Origin: Lysobacterales bacterium UBA2790
GTDB taxonomy: Bacteria; Pseudomonadota; Gammaproteobacteria; Xanthomonadales; Xanthomonadaceae
NCBI GenBank assembly: GCA_002352135.1
Contig: DEHW01000190.1
Span: 677 to 13,539, forward strand
Length of the DNA stretch: 12,863 nucleotides
Direction of reading: 5' to 3'
The position numbers and the translations under genes are program-made. A model generated the notes under the pieces. It was given only the letters and a program-made list of their open reading frames with translations, did not search any database and was not told the origin of the DNA. Numbering within the stretch: position 1 is the first letter of the stretch; each line of letters opens with the position of its first letter. Positions 1 to 7,736 of this stretch are shown here, one piece after another.

Positions 1-116
1 TTCGGCAGTTTGCCGATGTCCACACAGGCTGCCCCCATCGTGCCACGCAGGATCGGCAACTCGGCCGACTTGCCTGCAACAGAATCAGTGATCACCACGC
101 TCTTGGTGTCGCTCAC
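1..116 (-). CDS. gltA: Citrate synthase, N-terminal fragment (runs off window edge)
   Basis: The 38 visible codons read VSDTKSVVITDSVAGKSAEL followed by a PILRGTMGAACVDIGKLP-type segment. This matches the N-terminus of type II (hexameric, NADH-sensitive) bacterial citrate synthase, where a Ser-Asp-Thr-Lys start leads to a Gly-Lys-Ser-x-Glu-Leu-Pro strand and the Asp-Ile-x-x-Leu motif. The enzyme condenses oxaloacetate and acetyl-CoA as the entry step of the TCA cycle, in the cytoplasm. The start is GTG at 116-114, chosen because a strong Shine-Dalgarno, AGGAGGAG, lies nine bases upstream of it (counted from the AGGAGG core) and because the protein then begins like its homologues. An in-frame ATG lies 14 codons upstream but would put the Shine-Dalgarno inside the gene. 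The catalytic His and Asp residues are outside the window. Family assignment is from recalled family sequence, not a search. Confidence 0.85.
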   Translation of the reverse strand, partial: MSDTKSVVITDSVAGKSAELPILRGTMGAACVDIGKLP

Positions 117-123
117 GAGCCTT

Positions 124-131
124 CTCCTCCT
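124..131 (-). promoter_or_regulatory. Ribosome binding site of gltA
   Basis: AGGAGGAG on the minus strand is a near-perfect Shine-Dalgarno. The AGGAGG core ends nine bases before the GTG at 116. It decides the start in favour of GTG over the in-frame ATG 14 codons upstream. Confidence 0.8.
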
Positions 132-202
132 GGCTGGACGCTGATTTCCGACTGCCATTTCAACCACGAACACGCCGCGGGAAAGCGTCGAACGGACTGT
201 GG

Positions 203-211
203 AGTATGCCA
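203..211 (-). promoter_or_regulatory. Candidate extended -10 promoter of gltA
   Basis: The minus strand reads TGGCATACT, an extended -10 (TGn followed by CATACT, four of six to TATAAT). No good -35 lies 17 bases upstream, as is common for extended -10 promoters. It would give a leader of roughly 80 bases for gltA. A small perfect inverted repeat (GCTGC, 3-base centre, GCAGC) lies at 251-263, about 60 bases upstream of the inferred start, and could be an operator, though it is too short to be meaningful alone. The downstream position of the rpmE2 terminator supports a separate gltA promoter here. Confidence 0.35.
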
Positions 212-277
212 CGCGAACGCCGAGGATTCAGTCCAACTTTGGTGACATTCGCTGCGTCGCAGCACATCAGAAATCAC

Positions 278-315
278 AAAAACAAAAAGGCCCGACGCTC
301 TACGCACCGGGCCTT
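278..315 (-). terminator. Intrinsic terminator of rpmE2
   Basis: On the minus strand, AAGGCCCG (315-308) and CGGGCCTT (294-287) form a perfect 8-bp stem with a 13-base loop. It is followed by a T-rich tract (TTTTTGTTTTTG) that begins within the stem's 3' arm. It lies about 30 bases past the rpmE2 stop codon. This is a textbook Rho-independent terminator and separates rpmE2 from gltA. Confidence 0.9.
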
Positions 316-344
316 GATTTGCAGCGCAACAAAAGTCTCGCGAC

Positions 345-590
345 TTATTTCTGCGCGTAGCGGCGACGGAACTTGTCGACGCGACCAGCCGTATCGACGA
401 TCTTGTGCTTGCCGGTGTAGAACGGATGGGAGTTGGAAGAAATTTCCACCTTGATCAGGGGATATTCCTGTCCATCTTCCCACTTGATGGTTTCTTTACT
501 GCCCAGCGTTGAGCGGGTCAGGAAGGAGAAATCGCAAGACACGTCCTGGAAAACGACGGGCCTGTAGTTGGGATGGATGTCGGCTTTCAT
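345..590 (-). CDS. rpmE2: 50S ribosomal protein L31 type B
   Basis: An 81-residue protein beginning [16 protein letters not shown], with a central SxxTxxSxET segment and a C-terminal [20 protein letters not shown] motif, which identify L31. It is the type B (zinc-independent, C-minus, YkgM-like) form. The only Cys is Cys19 of the DVSCDF segment, and the CxxC pairs that bind zinc in type A are absent. It is also longer than the roughly 70-residue type A form. L31 sits at the central protuberance and helps form bridges between the subunits. In many bacteria the type B copy replaces type A under zinc limitation through Zur; I see no convincing Zur palindrome upstream, so zinc control here is not supported. 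The Shine-Dalgarno is weak (a GGA about ten bases before the ATG). It is transcribed alone from a promoter at 629-657 and ends at the terminator at 278-315. Confidence 0.95.
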   Translation of the reverse strand: MKADIHPNYRPVVFQDVSCDFSFLTRSTLGSKETIKWEDGQEYPLIKVEISSNSHPFYTGKHKIVDTAGRVDKFRRRYAQK

Positions 591-607
591 GGATTCTGTC
601 CGGTGTT

Positions 608-636
608 TTGGCGACGGAAAAGAGCGGCATGATACT
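608..636 (+). promoter_or_regulatory. Candidate promoter of the mechanosensitive channel gene
   Basis: TTGGCG (608-613) and GATACT (631-636) are spaced by 17 bases and each matches four of six consensus positions. The predicted start near 643 lies downstream of the ATG at 629 and upstream of the ATG at 671, so if real it favours 671 as the translation start. It overlaps the rpmE2 promoter on the other strand. Confidence 0.4.
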
Positions 637-657
637 TTCCCTACTTCTCCAAGGCAA
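629..657 (-). promoter_or_regulatory. Sigma-70 type promoter of rpmE2
   Basis: On the minus strand TTGCCT (657-652) and TATCAT (634-629) are separated by exactly 17 bases. They match four of six and five of six positions of the -35 and -10 consensus. Transcription would start near 622, giving a leader of about 32 bases. The -10 overlaps the candidate -10 of the divergent channel gene. Confidence 0.6.
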
Positions 658-670
658 GCCGAGCGAGTTC

Positions 671-3600
671 ATGGATCGAAAGACTCTCCAAGCACTGCTG
701 TGTAGCAGCCTGTTTTTCTTCGGTGCCGATGTCACCGCGATAGACCTGCAAAGGCTGCAGCAGGCCCTGGACGATGACACGACGATCGAAGAGCCGCAAC
801 GCAGTGAACTCGGCAAACTGTTGGCGGACATTCCGACCCAACTGCGCCAGACAGCAGAGACCGAGGCCGAAACGACTCGCTTGCGGGATCAGGCGTCCCA
901 GTCTGGACGTGAAATCAAACGGATGGAGGCAGAACTGGCGATTGACAGCGCGGTCAGCTTGCAACGCTGGCGAACCGCATTGGATGAAGACGCCCCAATC
1001 GAAGCACTCGAGCTTCGTCTGCAACAGCTGCATGTGGATGCCGAGCAAGCAAGGCAGGAGTTGCAGAAGGTAGCCGCAGAGCGAGCGCTGTTACTGCAGA
1101 AGCCAGCAGCCAAAGCGCTGGGCACCCTCCAGTTGGAAGTGGCGGATCTGGAACAACGCCTCGGAGCCGTGCAACGGCGGACAAACCCGGATCTGGCGAC
1201 CCAGATCCTCATCGAGTCACTGACCTCTCAACTCGCGAATCGCCGTGCAGAACTGGAGCGCTGGAACACCGAACTGGACACGGCGGGTGAGCGACGAACT
1301 TTGCTTGACCTGCGTCAGCGTAGCTTGCGCAGGAAAGTGACGGACAACGAGCTGCGTGCAGACGCCTTGCAGCAGCTTGTTGCCACGCGGCGCGAGGCAG
1401 AGGTGAGGCTACTGGCCCAGAAAGCTCAGGATCAGGCGACACAGGTTGCCTCGGCGGTGCCCACACTTGAGTCCGCTGCCGCCACCAATCTCGCGCTAGC
1501 CAGCGAACTGATCGAGCGTGGGCAACATCTGGTCACCGTTCGCGCCGATGCGGCACGTGCCAACGATCTGCGCAGCAAACTCGACGATGCACTACGCGAC
1601 ACAGAATCCCGTTTGTCTCTGGGTGACACCAGCGAAGCAATCGGAGCGGTCTTGATGCGAGAGCGCCGGGACCTGCCAAATGCCGACCGCTTGCTAAGGC
1701 AACTGCGCGACCTGACTCGCCAGACCACAGAGCTGCGTCTGCGCCAGTTCGATATGGACGACGCACTGGCCTCGGTTGCGACGGAACGAGACCGAAGTCT
1801 TGGTGAGTCGCTCGCCGGGCTCCAGCCCGAAGGGCAATCCGAGGCGGCGATCAAGGCAAACGTGGTTGCGGTCTTTGACTTGCGCAATGACATTCTGCAG
1901 CGACTCGATCGTGTCTTGCAGAGCGAACTGGATCAAGTTCAAGCCATGCAGGCAAACCTGACCGAAGCCGCCGAAACGGGCGCCAGCCTCAAGGCATTGC
2001 TGGATCAACAGTTGTTTTGGATTCCCAGTCACCGCCCCGTTGGCCTGAGTTGGGCCGCCGATCTGGGTGCAGGATTTGCGCGTGTCCTGAACCCCTCGCT
2101 GTGGCAAAACGCGCTTCGCGAAGCCCTAGCAGTTGCCCGCGATTCCATGTTGTCGGCCGGCCTTTGGAGCATGCTTTGTCTGTTCCTGTTTGCCCTGGCA
2201 AGACGCGCGAAGCACCAGGTCAATCTGCTCGGCGACGAGCTTGCCAAGACACCCTATCCTCGCTTCGGTCAAACTTGGCGCGCGTGGCTCTGGACCGCGC
2301 TCGCTGCCTCGCCCTGGGCAGTGCCCACCTACCTTGTTGGTCGATGGTTCCAAACCAGCGGCGAGCCCGGAAAGTTCACCCATGCCTTGGGAGGAGCGAT
2401 GCTCGAGGTATCAGGATCTGTCTTGGCATTGTCGTTTGTGTCGATGCTGCTGATCCCCAAAGGCCTTGCCATCATTCATTTCCAATGGCCCGAAGCGAGG
2501 CGCAAAGCGCTACAGCGCGCATTGCCTTTGGCGCAAGGCTTGCTGCTTCCGTTGCAGTTGCTTGCCGCACTGACGTTCTTGCGTGGCGAAAATCTGGGCC
2601 TCGATACCGCAGGCAGACTCCTGGTCATGGCAGCCGCCACCGTCGGCCTGGGCGGAATGGTCTGGTTGCTGGGACCACGGCGTCTCTGGACACAACGAGA
2701 ACAACAATGCGACAACTCGCGACTGCGCAAAGTCAGTCGAATTGGGCTGGCCCTGCTGCTTTCTTCGATTCTGTTGTTATCCCTGCGTGGCTACGTGTTC
2801 AGCGCAAACCTGCTGCTGGATAGTCTTGCTGAATCCGCCCTGCTGTTCTTGCTGGTTTCGCAGATCCACGCCTTGTTGGGACGTTGGTTTCTGATTGGCG
2901 AACGACGCATTGCTTTGCGCGAAGCGCGACGAAAAATGCAGGCACGCAGCGAACCCCACGAGCAGTCTGGCGAAGCGGTGCCAGAGCAGGACCCTGCGCA
3001 TATCGACATTCAGAGCATCAATACGCAAACCCAACGGCTGCTACGTGCCATCTCGGCAACCTTGTTGGTGTTCGGACTGCTTTGGGTCTGGTCGGACGTG
3101 CTACCCGCCGTGCAGAAGCTCGACGAGCTGAAGCTCTGGCGTTTTTCAGACGTCAACGAAGATGGCGGCAAGATCAGCGACTTCGTGACTCTGAAAGGCC
3201 TGTTGTTCGGGGTCGCGATTCTCACGTTGACGTCTATCGCGGCCCGCAATCTGCCCGGCCTGCTGGAGATCGGATTGCTTTCACGCATCAGCATGGACGC
3301 CGCGTCGCGCTATGCCATCAGCAGCTTGGCCCGCTATGCGATCGTCATCTCCGGGGTGATCTTCGGGCTTTCGTGGCTGGGCATGCGCTGGTCACAACTG
3401 CAATGGATGGCCGCAGCGCTGACCGTGGGTCTCGGATTTGGCTTGCAGGAGATCTTCGCGAACTTTGTTTCCGGCATCATCCTGCTGTTCGAGCGCCCCT
3501 TCAGAGTTGGCGACGTCATCACGATTGGCGAGTTCTCCGGCACCGTCACGCGCATTCGCACCCGCGCGACGACCTTGCTCGACTTCGACAACAAGGAAAT

Positions 3601-4009
3601 TGTGGTCCCCAACAAGGCATTCATCACCGACCGCCTGACCAACTGGACGTTGAGCGACACCACGACACGCGTGATTGTGAAGGTGGGTGTGGCCTACGGC
3701 AGTCCGATTGAACGCGTCCACGAAGTCCTCAAGCAAGCCGCCGCGGATTGCCCGTGGGTGCTATCCCAGCCCCCCGCGCGCAGTTGGTTCATGGCCTTGG
3801 GCGCAAGCTCGCTGGATTTCGAGCTGCGCATCTTTGTGGCGACGCTGGAGCAGCGTTTCCAAGCGCTCAATTTCCTCAATGCGCGCATCACGCACCTGAT
3901 GGCCGAGGCGGGCATCGAAATCGCGTTCCCCCAGGTCGACGTGCATTTGCGTCAGGACGCATCGATAGCCTTGCGCCAGCAAGACGCACAGGGCTATGCC
4001 GCCAGCTGA
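671..4009 (+). CDS. mscK: Large MscK/KefA-type mechanosensitive channel of the MscS superfamily
   Basis: A 1112-residue inner-membrane channel that opens under membrane tension to release solutes at osmotic downshock. The length fits E. coli MscK (about 1120) and MscM (about 1107). Order of parts: a signal peptide, residues 1-23, probably cut after VTA; a long periplasmic coiled-coil/helical region of Gln, Glu, Arg and Leu-rich heptads to about 480; a multi-helix membrane region from about 493; then the MscS core. The pore-lining helix carries GLGFGLQEIFANFVSG at 920-935, followed by the ERPFRVGD turn at 941-948, a beta domain with the KEIVVPNKAF motif near 978-987, and the alpha/beta C-terminal domain. 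The VGVAYGS and ASSLDFELR segments recall MscK more than MscM. Start at 671 was chosen because it yields a clean signal peptide and fits the candidate promoter; ATG 629 is the alternative, and the frame is open to 509. Neither start has a strong Shine-Dalgarno. Confidence 0.9.
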   Translation: MDRKTLQALLCSSLFFFGADVTAIDLQRLQQALDDDTTIEEPQRSELGKLLADIPTQLRQTAETEAETTRLRDQASQSGREIKRMEAELAIDSAVSLQRWRTALDEDAPIEALELRLQQLHVDAEQARQELQKVAAERALLLQKPAAKALGTLQLEVADLEQRLGAVQRRTNPDLATQILIESLTSQLANRRAELERWNTELDTAGERRTLLDLRQRSLRRKVTDNELRADALQQLVATRREAEVRLLAQKAQDQATQVASAVPTLESAAATNLALASELIERGQHLVTVRADAARANDLRSKLDDALRDTESRLSLGDTSEAIGAVLMRERRDLPNADRLLRQLRDLTRQTTELRLRQFDMDDALASVATERDRSLGESLAGLQPEGQSEAAIKANVVAVFDLRNDILQRLDRVLQSELDQVQAMQANLTEAAETGASLKALLDQQLFWIPSHRPVGLSWAADLGAGFARVLNPSLWQNALREALAVARDSMLSAGLWSMLCLFLFALARRAKHQVNLLGDELAKTPYPRFGQTWRAWLWTALAASPWAVPTYLVGRWFQTSGEPGKFTHALGGAMLEVSGSVLALSFVSMLLIPKGLAIIHFQWPEARRKALQRALPLAQGLLLPLQLLAALTFLRGENLGLDTAGRLLVMAAATVGLGGMVWLLGPRRLWTQREQQCDNSRLRKVSRIGLALLLSSILLLSLRGYVFSANLLLDSLAESALLFLLVSQIHALLGRWFLIGERRIALREARRKMQARSEPHEQSGEAVPEQDPAHIDIQSINTQTQRLLRAISATLLVFGLLWVWSDVLPAVQKLDELKLWRFSDVNEDGGKISDFVTLKGLLFGVAILTLTSIAARNLPGLLEIGLLSRISMDAASRYAISSLARYAIVISGVIFGLSWLGMRWSQLQWMAAALTVGLGFGLQEIFANFVSGIILLFERPFRVGDVITIGEFSGTVTRIRTRATTLLDFDNKEIVVPNKAFITDRLTNWTLSDTTTRVIVKVGVAYGSPIERVHEVLKQAAADCPWVLSQPPARSWFMALGASSLDFELRIFVATLEQRFQALNFLNARITHLMAEAGIEIAFPQVDVHLRQDASIALRQQDAQGYAAS

Positions 4010-4016
4010 CGAGGGC

Positions 4017-4048
4017 TGCCACGCTATGCGGTCAGCTCAGGCGTGGCA
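4017..4048. terminator. Hairpin between convergent genes, probable terminator
   Basis: TGCCACGC (4017-4024) and GCGTGGCA (4041-4048) form a perfect 8-bp inverted repeat around a 16-base loop. It starts eight bases after the channel stop codon and lies 33 bases from the nucleoside hydrolase stop on the other strand. The position between convergent stops suits a bidirectional terminator. The tract after it on the plus strand is only ATTTC, so intrinsic termination may be inefficient or factor-assisted. Confidence 0.5.
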
Positions 4049-4081
4049 ATTTCGGAGGTCTTAGCAGTCCAACCTCGACGC

Positions 4082-5011
4082 CTATGAAGCCGCCAAGGCC
4101 ATTTTCAACAGCGACGCAAACTTCGCGGAATCAATTCGCGCAGCGATCCGCACGTTCGCCTTACGCGCATCGCGTCCCTGCCAGTCCACACGCGTGGCAC
4201 CGCGATACAGGTTACCTCCCAACTCAATATCCACGCGGTAGTCACCCGCCCAAGTCACTGCATCCGGATCAAGCACCGCCGCCATAGCGAGGGCGTCGGC
4301 ACTGTGAAAATCCTCGCCGAATATGCCTTGAATGAACTCGCGGGTCTGCAGTGAGATGGCGTCATAGAACTGCGCCACGTGATCACCCTGCTGCAGCCAG
4401 CGATCAAACACTGGACGCGGAATCGGATGGGCCAGCGTCGCCTCCCAGTCCACCAGTTCGAAACACGGCCACGCGTTGAAAACCACGTGTGCCGCCTCGG
4501 GATCGAAGGCGATGTTGAACTCCGCACTGGGCGTGATATTGCCGCGCGCGTTGACGGCAGCACCCATGATCACCAGTCGCTTGATGCGCTTCGGCAGGCT
4601 CGGATCCAAGCGCAATGCCAAGGCCAGATTGGTCAACGGCCCCAACATGACCAGGGTCAGTTCGCCTGCGTAGTCGTGACTGAGGCGCAACAGGGCGATT
4701 GCCGCGTGCTCCTCGCTGGCCTGCCGCGACGAGGGCGTGTAGCCGGTATCGCCAAAACCATCGCGACCGTGCACATAGGCGGCGTCCAGCGCTGGCAACA
4801 CCAAGGGCTGAGCGCAACCGGGATAGACCGGCACATCCTGATCAACGACGTCCAGCAATTTCAGGGCATTCGCCACGGTGTGCTGCAGGCCAACATTGCC
4901 CGCCGCAATGGTCAGGCCGACCACTCGCGCATTCGGCGCGCGCAAGGCCATCAGCAAGGCCAGTGCATCATCGACACCCGGATCGGTGTCAATCAACAAC
5001 GTATGTTCCAT
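4082..5011 (-). CDS. Nucleoside hydrolase (IUNH/Rih family, Ca2+-dependent)
   Basis: A 309-residue enzyme predicted to hydrolyse the N-glycosidic bond of ribonucleosides to base and ribose, in salvage or catabolism. The N-terminal signature DTDPGVDD at residues 8-15 gives the Asp cluster that binds Ca2+, with Asp10 as presumed general base. GN at 38-39, HGRDGFGD at 81-88 and AEFNIAFDPEA at 163-173 are the family's ribose and metal-binding segments. Asp239, in SADALA, is the expected C-terminal metal ligand. Here Ala, not the His of the classical protozoan and Rih enzymes, precedes it, so substrate preference cannot be assigned. The start at 5011 was chosen because CGGAGG lies ten bases upstream and the protein then begins just before the first strand. 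An ATG at 5056 would add 15 residues. It lies 188 bases downstream of recG on the same strand and may be its own unit. Confidence 0.9.
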   Translation of the reverse strand: MEHTLLIDTDPGVDDALALLMALRAPNARVVGLTIAAGNVGLQHTVANALKLLDVVDQDVPVYPGCAQPLVLPALDAAYVHGRDGFGDTGYTPSSRQASEEHAAIALLRLSHDYAGELTLVMLGPLTNLALALRLDPSLPKRIKRLVIMGAAVNARGNITPSAEFNIAFDPEAAHVVFNAWPCFELVDWEATLAHPIPRPVFDRWLQQGDHVAQFYDAISLQTREFIQGIFGEDFHSADALAMAAVLDPDAVTWAGDYRVDIELGGNLYRGATRVDWQGRDARKANVRIAARIDSAKFASLLKMALAAS

Positions 5012-5021
5012 GGTTACGACG

Positions 5022-5027
5022 CCTCCG
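5022..5027 (-). promoter_or_regulatory. Ribosome binding site of the nucleoside hydrolase gene
   Basis: CGGAGG on the minus strand ends ten bases before the ATG at 5011. It decides in favour of this start over the upstream in-frame ATG at 5056. Confidence 0.6.
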
Positions 5028-5199
5028 GCGTCTATCGTCAGTGTGCAGTGGTGCACGCACGCCTTGCGCTACGCACCACCCGCACCGGGACTCCGTCAGG
5101 CACCTCGCCCGCGGGCCGCACAGGATCGTTGCGAACGCTGGAAATGGCAATCCGTGAATGGCGCTTGATCAGAACCAATTCGCGATTCAACGGCCCACT

Positions 5200-7278
5200 T
5201 CACACATCGGCATAGCGCTCAGCGGCCCCAATCCAGCGCGCAATCAGCGCATCAGCGACCCGGCCATCGAGTTGCAGTACGCGAGGCATCAAGGAATCAA
5301 CCAGGTCAAGGCATTCCGTGTCCCGCATGGGATTGGCGATCCGAAATCCGGCTTCACCCGTCTGGCGGGTTCCCAGGAACTCACCTGGACCACGCAGTTC
5401 GAGATCCTTCTCGGCGATCAGGAAGCCATCATTGCTGCGTCTGAGCACATCCAATCGCTCACGCGCCAGACGCGACAGCGGCGGCTGATACATCAGCACG
5501 CAGCTAGACTGTGCCGCACCCCGCCCGACCCGTCCTCGCAACTGGTGCAGTTGCGCCAACCCGAGCCGCTCGGCGTTTTCGATGATCATCAGGCTGGCAT
5601 TGGGCACGTCGACACCCACTTCGATCACAGTGGTGGCGACCAGCAATTGCATCTCACCCGACTTGAACGCCTGCATGACGGCTTGCTTGTCGGCGGCTTT
5701 CATCCGCCCATGGACCAGTCCGATCCGCATATCGCTCAAGGCAGCAGACAACGTATCGAAGGTGGATTGCGCCGCCTGCGCCTCGATCTCGTCGCTGTCC
5801 TCGATCAGGGTACAAACCCAGTAGGCCTGCCTTCCCGCAGCACAAGCGGCGCGGATTCGTTCAATGACTTCCGTGCGACGCCCCATCTCGATGGCCACAG
5901 TTTGGACTGGTGTCCGCCCCGGCGGCAATTCGTCGATATTGGACACATCCAGGTCGGCGAAACTGGTCATCGCCAAGGTGCGCGGAATGGGCGTCGCGGT
6001 CATCACCAATTGATGCGGCACGGATTCGCCATCATGGCCCTTGTCGCGCAGAGCCAAGCGTTGATGCACGCCGAATCGGTGCTGCTCATCGATGATGGCC
6101 AAAGACAGTCGCTGGTACCGCACCGCGTCCTGCATCAGCGCATGTGTGCCGATGATCATCGGCGCGCCAGCTGCGACGCGTTGCAGTGCCTCATTGCGTT
6201 GCCGTCCCTTTACTTTGCCCGCCAACCAGACGACATCAACCCCCAGTGGCTGCAACCAACGCTGAAAGTTGACGAAATGCTGCTCCGCTAGGAGTTCCGT
6301 CGGCGCCATCAGTGCGGCCTGCGTGCCCGCTTCAATGGCCTGCAAGGCGGCCAGTGCGGCAACGACGGTCTTGCCACTGCCCACATCGCCCTGCACCAGA
6401 CGCAGCATGGGTTCGGCAGCGCACAAATCATCTCGAATCGCTTGCCATACTCGCCGCTGAGCGCCAGTCAAGGCAAATGGCAGCGCGCGCTGAAAGGCGG
6501 CGACAAGTCGTCCTTCGCTGCGCAACGGCAAGGCACCCAGCCGTCGAATCTGCGAGCGCTGGCGAGCGAGGCTCAAGCGATGCGCCAGCAGCTCTTCAAC
6601 GATCAAGCGCCGCCGCGCGGGATGTGCCGGATTGACCAGCGCGCTCAGGTTTGTCCCCGGCGTCGGTGCATGCAATGTCTGCAGACTGTCGATCAGGTCG
6701 GGCAGCCCCAGTTTGCGCAGCCAGTCCAAGGGCAGCAGCTCCAACGCCGCGTCGTTGCGCAGGGACTGCAGAGCCAAGCGCACCAACTTGCCCAGCATCG
6801 CGGGACCAACCCCATCCACGCTCGGATAAACCGGGTCCAAGGTCGCACGCGTTTGCCCGCGCTCCTCTTCACGGATGCGCCGATAGCTCGGGTGCACCAT
6901 TTCCAGGCCCTGACTCGCCCAGCGGACCTCACCATGGCATCGCAGCCAGGCACCCGTGGTGAATTGCTGCACTTGGGCTGCATTGAAGTGGAAGAAGCGC
7001 AGCGTGATCCCACCCAGCGTGTCATCCGACAGCGCCACTTTCAGCTGAGGCCGAAAGCGAAAGCCCCGCTCCACCTCTTCGATGCGCCCCTCGATCTGAG
7101 CACTTTCGCCGGCTTGCAACTGATCCAATGGCGTGATGCGTGTCCGGTCTTCGTAGCCACGCGGTAACAGGAACCACAGATCAGACAGATGGTGAATTCC
7201 TGCGCGCGCAAGGCGTGCCTCCACCTGAGGACCCACGCCGCTAAGCGTTCGAACCAATGTGTTGGCGCAATCAGCCAT
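5200..7278 (-). CDS. recG: ATP-dependent DNA helicase RecG
   Basis: A 692-residue superfamily 2 translocase, almost the same length as E. coli RecG (693). It reverses stalled forks and processes Holliday junctions, D-loops and R-loops. The N-terminal wedge holds the SGVGP hairpin near 13-17, the RGYEDRT motif near 40-46 and an OB fold to about 150. The motor core has Walker A GDVGSGKT (297-304), Walker B DEQH with RFG (397-403), motif III TATPIPRT (427-434), motif V VIEVGVDVPNA and motif VI QLRGRVGRG. The GPGEFLGTRQ segment (about 630-639) belongs to the conserved C-terminal TRG region that couples ATP hydrolysis to translocation. All hallmark residues appear intact. The start is ATG 7278; a GTG directly before it (7281) is the alternative. 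ridA ends 12 bases upstream, so translation is probably coupled. After the TGA the frame stays open for 53 codons (see findings). Confidence 0.97.
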   Translation of the reverse strand: MADCANTLVRTLSGVGPQVEARLARAGIHHLSDLWFLLPRGYEDRTRITPLDQLQAGESAQIEGRIEEVERGFRFRPQLKVALSDDTLGGITLRFFHFNAAQVQQFTTGAWLRCHGEVRWASQGLEMVHPSYRRIREEERGQTRATLDPVYPSVDGVGPAMLGKLVRLALQSLRNDAALELLPLDWLRKLGLPDLIDSLQTLHAPTPGTNLSALVNPAHPARRRLIVEELLAHRLSLARQRSQIRRLGALPLRSEGRLVAAFQRALPFALTGAQRRVWQAIRDDLCAAEPMLRLVQGDVGSGKTVVAALAALQAIEAGTQAALMAPTELLAEQHFVNFQRWLQPLGVDVVWLAGKVKGRQRNEALQRVAAGAPMIIGTHALMQDAVRYQRLSLAIIDEQHRFGVHQRLALRDKGHDGESVPHQLVMTATPIPRTLAMTSFADLDVSNIDELPPGRTPVQTVAIEMGRRTEVIERIRAACAAGRQAYWVCTLIEDSDEIEAQAAQSTFDTLSAALSDMRIGLVHGRMKAADKQAVMQAFKSGEMQLLVATTVIEVGVDVPNASLMIIENAERLGLAQLHQLRGRVGRGAAQSSCVLMYQPPLSRLARERLDVLRRSNDGFLIAEKDLELRGPGEFLGTRQTGEAGFRIANPMRDTECLDLVDSLMPRVLQLDGRVADALIARWIGAAERYADV

Positions 7279-7290
7279 CACTCCGTTTGG

Positions 7291-7674
7291 TCAGTCAAGC
7301 ACCATGACTGCATCGACTTCGATGTCCGCACCGCGAGGCAGTGCCGCAACCCCAATGGTGGACCGCGCAGGGTACGGAGCCTGGAAGTACTCAGCCATCA
7401 CGGCGTTCACCGCAGAAAAATGGCTGAGATCCGTCAGGTAGATCCCGATACGCGCAACGCTGTCCAAAGAACCGCCGGCAGCCTCACAGACCGCCTTGAG
7501 GTTTTCAAAAATCCGCCTCGCCTGGAACGAGATATCGCCGAGCACCAAGTCGCCGCTATTGGGTGACAGGGGAATCTGCCCGGACAGATACACCGTATTG
7601 CCGCATCGCACCGCTTGGGAATACGGGCCGATCGCGGCAGGTGCGTTCTCGGTCTGAATGGCTTGGCGTGACAT
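7291..7674 (-). CDS. ridA: RidA, reactive enamine/imine deaminase
   Basis: A 127-residue YjgF/YER057c/UK114 family protein. RidA trimers hydrolyse the 2-aminoacrylate and related enamine/imine intermediates released by PLP enzymes such as threonine dehydratase. Family marks are visible: AIGPYSQAV near 14-22, the LSGQIPL strand near 30-36, the PARSTIGVAALP segment with Arg104 (equivalent to E. coli Arg105, which holds the substrate carboxylate) and Glu119 in the final IEVDAV strand. The presence of that Arg supports true deaminase activity over the divergent Rid subfamilies. A GGAG lies nine bases before the ATG. It sits 62 bases after spoT and 12 bases before recG, the arrangement usual in Xanthomonadales. 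Confidence 0.95.
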   Translation of the reverse strand: MSRQAIQTENAPAAIGPYSQAVRCGNTVYLSGQIPLSPNSGDLVLGDISFQARRIFENLKAVCEAAGGSLDSVARIGIYLTDLSHFSAVNAVMAEYFQAPYPARSTIGVAALPRGADIEVDAVMVLD

Positions 7675-7736
7675 GGCACAGGGCTCCGATAGAGGTGACA
7701 GGGAAAGTTGGGATGAACGAACAAAAGCAGTAACGA

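Noticed and set aside
113..307. A 64-codon minus-strand open frame whose TGA overlaps the gltA GTG start, suggesting a coupled leader peptide.
   Set aside because: Its only ATG lies inside the rpmE2 terminator hairpin and upstream of the likely gltA promoter, and the sequence is Arg/Ser-rich without recognisable features or a Shine-Dalgarno.
591..670. A possible Zur operator controlling the zinc-independent L31 gene.
   Set aside because: No AT-rich palindrome resembling the Zur box was seen in the rpmE2 upstream region.
2017..2823. A 268-codon plus-strand frame inside the channel gene, and a similar one at 2884-3711.
   Set aside because: Alternative frames of the channel gene with Arg/Ala/Pro-rich translations; the channel frame is continuous and matches the family throughout.
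5122..5150. A possible promoter for the nucleoside hydrolase: TTGCCA, 17-base spacer, GATCCT (minus strand).
   Set aside because: The -35 matches five of six positions, but the -10 matches only three of six, which is expected by chance in a gap of this size.
4379..5215. A 278-codon plus-strand open frame opposite the nucleoside hydrolase gene.
   Set aside because: It is Gln/Arg/His-rich, as expected from the antisense of a GC-rich gene, while the minus strand encodes a protein with all family motifs.
5158..6291. A 377-codon plus-strand open frame opposite recG.
   Set aside because: Antisense shadow; recG on the other strand is full-length with intact helicase motifs.
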